Source: Undaria pinnatifida
Lineage: Eukaryota > Sar > Phaeophyceae > Laminariales > Alariaceae
Assembly (NCBI GenBank): GCA_012845835.1
Contig: JABAKD010000021.1
Span: 13,246,295 to 13,310,294, forward strand
Reading direction: 5' to 3'
DNA length: 64,000 nt
The position numbers were made by a program, and so were the translations under genes. A model generated the notes under the pieces. That model ran no database searches, had not been told where the DNA came from, and saw only the letters and a list, made by a program, of their open reading frames with translations. Shown piece after piece: positions 58,483 through 64,000 of the stretch (position 1 is its first letter; the number at the start of each line of letters is the position of its first letter).

Positions 58483-58890
58483 GTGAAAATGCGCAAGTCT
58501 GAGTCTGGCAATTCTGTTGCTGTAGATCGTAATGGTGTGGGGCGTGGTAGCGTTGTAGGACGTGTTGAGCCAGCGTTGATTACACGTGTTGATAGCGCCC
58601 TTTGGTGTACCCCGGGGCAACCTAGGCCGTATGGTAGCGAGGAATGGGATGCGAACTCGGGAGCTAGTGCGATGATGTCCAACAACAAAGAGGGCATGTA
58701 CAACATTCGCTACCCTACACACCAACACGTACAGATTGGCGATTCAGGGTTGATTAGAGTCGAGGCAATCGGGGACGTCAATTTAGTGTTTCACCAACTA
58801 GACGAACACGGAAACCCGGAGGACGTTGTGGCGTGTGTGCAAGATGTGATATATACTCCGTGGCTTGGCTTTAACTTTTTCTCGATTTGA
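58483..58890 (+). pseudogene. Copia aspartic protease, catalytic Asp replaced
   Basis: Open frame with SALWCTPG...EEWDANSGASAMMS. Copia proteases have W-x-x-DSGAS here; this copy has Asn (AAC at 58654-58656) in place of the catalytic Asp, one G-to-A change from GAC. Downstream VQIGDSGLIRVEAIGDVNL and CVQDVIYTPWLGFNFFSI are the usual protease C-terminal strands and the lead into the pre-integrase region. The frame ends at TGA 58888-58890; the continuation (KVAHKNSC) is in an overlapping frame, so a one-base shift falls there. Confidence 0.75.
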
Positions 58891-60350
58891 AGGTGGCCCA
58901 TAAAAACTCCTGTTCTGTAAACCCTACTGGTACGCAAGCGGGAAGGCTCCGCTTCATTCGGGGATCGGCGAACGACTCCCTCTACGCCACCCGACTACCC
59001 CCTTCTCCGTTGTCAGTGGATGTAGCGAATAAGAGTGCCCCCGAGTCTTCCGCTTGCAACCCACCGATGCCAGTTGGCGCAGTTGGTTCAGTTGGTGCTT
59101 CGCGTGAGAGTGCATTCGTGTCTGCTGCCTGCATATCCCCCACAGTTCCTCTTAGTGAAAACAACCTCGTACAACCTTCCAGCGTTGTGATGTCTTCTCC
59201 CATGGAGTTGGAGCTTGAGCTTGAGACTGCTTTATCCCACCCCACTCCGTGTGATTCAAGTACGGCATGAATTTATCGACCCCAGAGCATTTCTGACGGA
59301 AAGACCGAGGCGTATGCCGTAGAATGGGACATTTTCGACCGTATGATGCAGGATAGAGAAAGTGAAGAGTGTGCACTTGCCATTTTGGGCCCCGGGAAAA
59401 ACCCTTTCCATGTTGGTAAAGATCGCAAGCGAGTCGATATTAACGTGTTCCACGACCGCGCCGGCCACCTGCCCGAACCTATTTAGAGGGAATCTGCTCG
59501 GCAGCGAGGCATCACCCTCACCGGACGGATGGAACCCTGCACTACGTGTATATCGGCAAGGGGGACGAGAGCGGGCGTGCCGAAGCGTAGCGAGGGACGA
59601 GCGGGGAAGGCGCCTGGCGATCTCCTACATATCGACATGTGCGGGCCATACACCACCACCATAGGCGGCAACCACCACATGTTCTATGCTGTCGATGCTG
59701 CAACGGGCTATATCGCGAACTACGCCCTGCGTCGCAAGTCTGACGCCGTAGCCGTCTTCCGGCGGTGTATCGTCGACCTAGCCCACAAGCGGGGACGAGG
59801 ATACGGAGTGTCCGTGGCGACTGCGATTCGATTTGGACCAGTAAGGACTTCCGTGACTTCTGCTCCACCATGGGGATCGCCGTGCAGTACTCCCCCCCCG
59901 GAGCGCAGCAATACAATGGGGTAGTGGAGAATGCAATCCAGCGTTGCAGTAAAATTGCCATGGCACATGGCATCTCGCCGCGCCGCGGAGCGACGCTTGG
60001 GGCCGGGGGGGTTCTCGTGTGTTCGCGGCCTGGATGCTCGCGGGGACAAGCTCTGGGCGGAATCGGCGAAGGATGCCGCGCAGAAGCTCAACCAGGCTGC
60101 TTCCCCTTCAAATCCCGGTCGCGCGTCGCCGCAGGAGCTGTTCATCGGCAAGAAGAATGCTTTCTTGGTGGTGCCGTTTTTTCAGTACGGTTTCTTGTAC
60201 CGGGAGAGGAGGTCGAAGCTGGACGACAAGGCCGTGCCGTGCTACTTTCTAAACGCGGGCGACAACCATGCAGACTGCTGTGTGAAGGTACTCAGGAATG
60301 ACACAGGGCGCGTATGCTACTCTAGCAGCGTTACATGGGCGCCGCTGCCA
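58887..60350 (+). pseudogene. Copia pre-integrase and integrase, frame-broken
   Basis: Frame from 58887 with stops at 59268-59270 (TGA) and about 59484 (TAG). Pre-integrase: NVFHDRAGHLPEP, then EPCTTC with a zinc-binding-like pattern. Integrase: GDLLHIDMCGPYTTTIGG with the first catalytic Asp (about 59635), YAVDAATGYIANYALRRKSD, frame change near 59805 to RGDCDSIWTSKDFRDFC with the second Asp and QQYNGVVENAIQ with the catalytic Glu (about 59930), then another frame change near 60000 to LWAESAKDAAQKLNQAAS and ELFIGKKNAFLVVPFFQYGF. The D,D-35-E triad survives on paper but in different frames. Ends at a 17-G run (60356-60372). Confidence 0.75.
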
Positions 60351-60355
60351 CAGTC

Positions 60356-61780
60356 GGGGGGGGGGGGGGGGGTCAGTACTGCCCCTTCCGCGCCAGCACC
60401 GCCCACGCCGCCGGGGGTGTCATTCGAGATTGCCTCGACGCCGCCCGCCGCTGCCGGTCCGCTGCCCGTGCACTCACCCAGCGCTTACGCCTCGCCGCCG
60501 CCCGGACCGACTGCTATGCCGCCCGCCGCTGCCGGTCCGCTGCCCGCGCACTCACCCAGCGCTCACGCCTCGCCGCCACCCGGACCGACTGCTATGCCGC
60601 CCGCCGCTGCCGGTCCGCCGCCGCGCACTCACCCAGCGCTCACGCCTCGCCGCCGCCCGGACCGACTGCTATGCCGCCCGCCGCTGCCGGTCCGCTGCAC
60701 GCGCTCTCACCCAGCGCTCACACCTCGCCGCCGACCGGACCGACTGCTATGCCGCCCGCCGCTGCCGGTCCGGCGCCCGCGCACTCACCCAGCGCTCACA
60801 CCACTTGCTCGAACCCGCCTGCTACTGCAGGTACACCGCCTGCAGCAGCCACCTGGCCGCCAGCACCGCTGCGATCGTCATCACCGCCGTCCGCGCACTC
60901 ACCCAGCGCTCACACCTCGCCGCCGCCCGGACCGTCTGCTATTCCGTCCACTGCTGCCGGTCCGCCCCCTGCGCACTCGCCCAGCGCTCTCACACCGCCT
61001 GCCGCATGTTCGCCGATGCCGGAGTGGTCTCCCTCTTCCATCGAGGACGCCGGCTCGACGACATCGTCATCGCCATCACCGGCGGCGACACCGGCCCCGC
61101 GGACGTACAGAAGGAGGCAGCCGCCGCCGGTCGCCGCAGGACATTCTTCGCCGCTCACCCCACATGCAACGAGGATGCTGGGCGAGAGGGGCGACGATCG
61201 CGTGCCGGGAAGGACCAGGTCGGAGGGCCGTCAGCTTTCGGGCGTGCCGGAAGAAGCGGTCTCTACGCCGCTGCCGGAGGCGACGTCGTTCGACCACGGG
61301 GTAGGACTCCTATCTCATGCGGGGGAGGATATGCTGCTGTCGCTGCTGGCCAACCGGCGGGCCCTGAACGCGAAACGGATGCTCCTGCAGGGGCACGGGT
61401 CTGGTGAGCTGGAGGGCGGAGGCAAGCAGCATGCGGGATCGGGGGGCGTGGAGGAGAGCAAAGGTGCGCCGCCATACGACACCACGGGCGGGGGGGGGAG
61501 CGGGGGTAACTATTGGTCGCTTGGGCCGTCGGGACGGGGAGTGCCGCTCGGCCTTGTGTCGCGACTCGCCACGCGGGAGGATGTCGACGCAGCTCTTCGC
61601 GAGATGCGCCCCTCTCACCTGCGGCCCGACATGCCCCTCTGCCACGCCAAGGACCTCCGCGTACCAAAGACGTTCAGGGAGGCACGTGACGGTGAGCATG
61701 GCGCACGGTTCATGGACGCGGCTAAGCGTGAAGTGTTCGGTTTGCTTGAAGCAGGAACGTTTGAAATTGTTGACGAGTAG
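60356..61780 (+). pseudogene. Copia pol connector with Pro/Ala repeats and RT N-terminus
   Basis: Starts with a 17-base G run (60356-60372), a likely slippage point. From about 60440 to 60990 a 78-bp unit (26 residues: PPAAAGPLPAHSPSAHASPP and so on) is repeated about five to six times, partly degraded, with a frame change near 60620. After the repeats the frame stays open (Ser/Pro, then LLSLLANRRALNAKRMLLQ) to PKTFREARDGEHGARFMDAA and FGLLEAGTFEIVDE, the usual N-terminal end of copia RT, then TAG at 61778-61780. This stop, followed in frame by QRIDNVISSKLIFDWK, is explained by a CAG-to-TAG change. Confidence 0.65.
60440..60990 (+). repeat. 78-bp coding tandem repeat in copia pol
   Basis: Units begin CCGCCCGCCGCTGCCGGTCC and end CCCGGACCGACTGCTATG, at about 60450, 60528, 60599, 60671 and 60749, with a decayed unit near 60890-60960. 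Period 78 is divisible by three, so copy-number change keeps the frame. Unit three has lost a few bases and shifts frame. Confidence 0.8.
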
Positions 61781-61795
61781 CAACGAATAGACAAC

Positions 61796-63202
61796 GTGAT
61801 CAGTAGCAAGCTCATTTTTGATTGGAAGGTTGATCAATTTAGTCGGCCTACGAAAGCGAAGGCGAGACTTGTAGCTAGGGGTGACATGCAGAGAGAGTAC
61901 ATTGACTTTGGAGATTTGTACGCGCCTACTGTTGCATCGTCCAGTGTCCGTTTGTTGGCTGCGTTGGCGTGTGAACATGACCTAGAGTTGTGCCATTTCG
62001 ATATAGACCAAGCTTTTGTGAGGGCAGATCTTGCCGAGGATGTCTATATGCGATTGCCAGAAGGGTGTGGTTCATTGACAGGGAAGGTTGTGAAGCTGAG
62101 CAAGAGTCTTTATGGTTTGAGACAGGCGTCTAGACAGTGGTATGCATTACTGAGGAAATGTCTTTTGGATTTGGGGTTTGTGCAATGCTTGGCCGATTCG
62201 TGTGTTTTTCGTTTGGTTGATATGGGGGAAGTAGTAATGCACCTAGTGGTGCATGTTGATGATATTTTTGTCGTGGGAAAGAAGGAAAGGTGTGATCAGC
62301 TCGGGAAGGATCTCGGACGTCTTGTTCCAGTTAAGTCATTGGGCGAGCTCAAGTGGTACTCGGGGTGCTATTACGAGAGAGACAGGGAGGCAGGGAGGGT
62401 GACTACTTCGCAACAGACGTACACGGAAGAATTGGGAGAGAAATATGGTGTGGAATGGGGCAACGCAATCCCGATTCCTACAACTTGGAGGCTTTGGGAT
62501 TTTGATGTTGACAAGCCAAATGTTTTGTTTCCTTTCCGAGAGTTGATCGGTGCGCTTTTATGGATTGCATTGTTGACCAGGCCGGATATCGCGAATTCAG
62601 TGAGGGCAGTAGCAAGGTATTGCGGTGCGCCGAAGCTGATCCAATGGAAAGCGGCACGTAGTATACTATGGTATGCAATGAGGACGAGTTCTTTTGGGAT
62701 TTCCTTTCAGAAGGGGACGTTGACGGGGATTAGTTTGATTTCGTTCGCTGATGCCGATTATGCTTCGCGCAGTACGGACAGGAGAAGCGTGTTCGGGGGG
62801 GTAGTGATGTGTGCGGGGGGGCCTGTTTCGTGGTACTCCAAGACGCAGAAGTGTGTGACTCTCTCGACTACTCAGGCGGAGTATGTTGCTATGTCGGACA
62901 TGGGGAAGGATATTTTATTTTTGAGGCAGGTTTGGTGTTTTATGTTGCCGAAGGCAAGGATGCCGTGTATTGCCATGTATGAGGATAACGAGGGTGCCAT
63001 CCAAATCGCAAAGCACCCGATTTCGAACTCGAACTCGAAGCACATTGACGAGAGGCATCATTTTTTCAGGGAACTGGTAGAAAGGAAGGAGGTCGAAGTT
63101 ATCAACGTAGCGTCGCAGTACCAGCATGCTGACTTCCTCACCAAGGCATTACCTGAGAGGGAGATTGAATTTCACCGGGGGATAGCGATGAATTTGACGT
63201 GA
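61796..63202 (+). CDS. Copia reverse transcriptase and RNase H, intact frame
   Basis: Open frame of 468 codons from 61796 to TGA 63200-63202; the real protein begins upstream in the same frame, so the start here only follows the nonsense codon at 61778. RT motifs: KARLVARGDMQ, FDIDQAFVRADLAEDVYMRL (motif A, Asp about 62000), LYGLRQASRQWY (motif B) and VHVDDIFVVGK with the catalytic Asp pair at 62258-62263. RNase H: SFADADYASRSTDRRS (Asp), STTQAEYVAMSD (Glu), MYEDNEGAIQIAK (Asp) and SKHIDERHHFFRE. These residues are all kept. The tail QYQHADFLTKALP is the usual copia pol C-terminus. If RNA were made, this part could still be translated from an internal start. Confidence 0.9.
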   Translation: MISSKLIFDWKVDQFSRPTKAKARLVARGDMQREYIDFGDLYAPTVASSSVRLLAALACEHDLELCHFDIDQAFVRADLAEDVYMRLPEGCGSLTGKVVKLSKSLYGLRQASRQWYALLRKCLLDLGFVQCLADSCVFRLVDMGEVVMHLVVHVDDIFVVGKKERCDQLGKDLGRLVPVKSLGELKWYSGCYYERDREAGRVTTSQQTYTEELGEKYGVEWGNAIPIPTTWRLWDFDVDKPNVLFPFRELIGALLWIALLTRPDIANSVRAVARYCGAPKLIQWKAARSILWYAMRTSSFGISFQKGTLTGISLISFADADYASRSTDRRSVFGGVVMCAGGPVSWYSKTQKCVTLSTTQAEYVAMSDMGKDILFLRQVWCFMLPKARMPCIAMYEDNEGAIQIAKHPISNSNSKHIDERHHFFRELVERKEVEVINVASQYQHADFLTKALPEREIEFHRGIAMNLT

Positions 63203-63505
63203 TTTCTCTCTCGGATAGTGTTTGATTTTCTGACTTTCTATTTCTTACATGTTTGTTTGTTTTGTTTTCTGATGTATCTTTATGAGGGTTCAAGGATTTG
63301 CATTTAAATTGATCGATGGAAAATACTGAATAGTGTTTGAGTTTTAATGGTCATGGATGTGATGAGAACGGATTTGAGTGTTTTTGCATAATATGCAACA
63401 TTTTTTTGTTTTCTGGACTTGAGTAAAGAAAAACTCTGCAGAATTTTGGTATCTGGGAATGTACGTTTTAAAAAAATAGTCTGGATAAATCATGACAATG
63501 TTGCG
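63203..63505. other. Copia 3' untranslated region
   Basis: AT-rich sequence between the pol stop and the polypurine tract with no frame of interest. Confidence 0.7.
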
Positions 63506-63516
63506 AGTAGGGGGGC
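63506..63516 (+). other. Polypurine tract
   Basis: AGTAGGGGGGC directly before the 3' LTR at 63517, in the position of the plus-strand primer. Confidence 0.7.
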
Positions 63517-64000
63517 TATTGGACGTACTCACTCCATTGTCAGATTGCAAACCAAAATCCGTCGAAAAAATGGATCGGAGAATTTTGGGGGTTTCGTATA
63601 TGTGTGGGATGGATCTCCACAACGGGATTTTGTGTTGTGGGTCTTATGTGCCCGAATAATATCGCTCCATTTTTCGACTCTATTTTTGCGTTTACCTTGT
63701 ATCTTCTCTGTGTCTCTTCCACGGCTACCACGCCAAGGGCTACCACGCCCCATCTATATTGCAAGGGCTATCACGCCTTCACCACTGCACGGCTACCACT
63801 CCTGTGTATTTACATCCCGGCTATCACGCCACAGCACCGAGTTCCATTTCCGGGTTATCACACCTGAGCTATCACGCTTCACCACACACGTACCGGGTAA
63901 ATCGGGTTATTACACCCGCCTTAGTTAGTAGTTTGTAGTTTACCGATCACCGGCTATTACGACACCTTTCTCCTCCACCTACACCACCACCGGGGCGCCA
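63517..64000 (+). repeat. Copia 3' LTR, truncated by the window end
   Basis: Aligns with 56038-56521 without large gaps; about 17 substitutions by eye. The end of the LTR and the target duplication lie outside the window. The first bases are TATTGG instead of TGTTGG. Confidence 0.9.

Larger units (their letters stand above)
56038..64000 (+). mobile_element. Ty1/copia LTR retrotransposon, damaged, 3' LTR cut by window end
   Basis: Domain order gag, protease, integrase, RT, RNase H identifies Ty1/copia. 5' LTR from 56038 (TGTTGGACG), 3' LTR from 63517 (TATTGGACG, second base G to A). Inserted into the satellite; left flank ends GGATACCTT. The target duplication cannot be checked because the right LTR is incomplete. 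By eye I count about 17 differences over the ~484 shared LTR bases (about 3-4%), so insertion is not very recent. Coding regions have at least four in-frame stops and several frameshifts, but RT-RNase H is open. Confidence 0.92.

Noticed and set aside
60298..61407. 369-codon plus frame overlapping the copia connector
   Set aside because: Arg/Cys-rich out-of-frame reading of the 78-bp repeats. The frame leading into RT is another one.

Overview
The window is eukaryotic nuclear DNA dominated by repeats. It holds GT-AG introns, a Helitron, a Ty1/copia retroelement, a degraded Penelope-like reverse transcriptase and about 18 kb of satellite. The one gene with a clear intron structure has exons of 113-276 bp and introns of 340-916 bp. 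Exons are GC-rich and introns T-rich, a pattern I associate with algae such as brown algae. That assignment is an inference of low confidence; nothing here fixes the species.

Layout. 1-3130: non-repetitive DNA without a convincing gene. 3130-5870: a G-tract array built around a short palindrome (GATAC-n3-GTATC). 5870-8100: unclassified DNA, then a C-tract tandem duplication. 8126-11371: a frame-broken Penelope-like (PLE) reverse transcriptase on the + strand. 12.7-16.4 kb and 19.9-23.3 kb: two diverged copies of a roughly 3.5-kb block, each with an antisense ORF or its broken copy and ending in a short ORF that starts MSFD..FDLTAGVY. 25.96-43.95 kb: about 56 monomers of a ~324-bp satellite, with a core (about 32.3-41 kb) organised into a 5-monomer higher-order repeat of two variants.

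The satellite is the landing site of a nest of mobile elements. Helitron A (43955-55669) splits one monomer; the monomer resumes exactly at 55670. Inside A, in opposite orientation, lies a deletion derivative, Helitron B (45893-48038). Inside B is a 1.28-kb element with terminal inverted repeats, C (46520-47802). After 368 bp more of satellite, a copia LTR retrotransposon begins at 56038; its 3' LTR runs off the window end.

Helitron A carries a helicase-OTU protease gene that is dead. It lacks the Rep nuclease block, has two frame breaks in its N-terminal part and one near its end, and has three in-frame stops, each explicable by one C-to-T change. Just upstream, inside the same element, is a five-exon gene (48360-51785) whose reading frame stays open across all four introns and encodes a 338-residue Cys-rich protein I do not recognise. 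This is the best candidate for something undescribed: a captured host gene or an unusual Helitron accessory gene. The copia element keeps an intact RT-RNase H frame, but gag, protease (catalytic Asp replaced by Asn) and integrase are broken.
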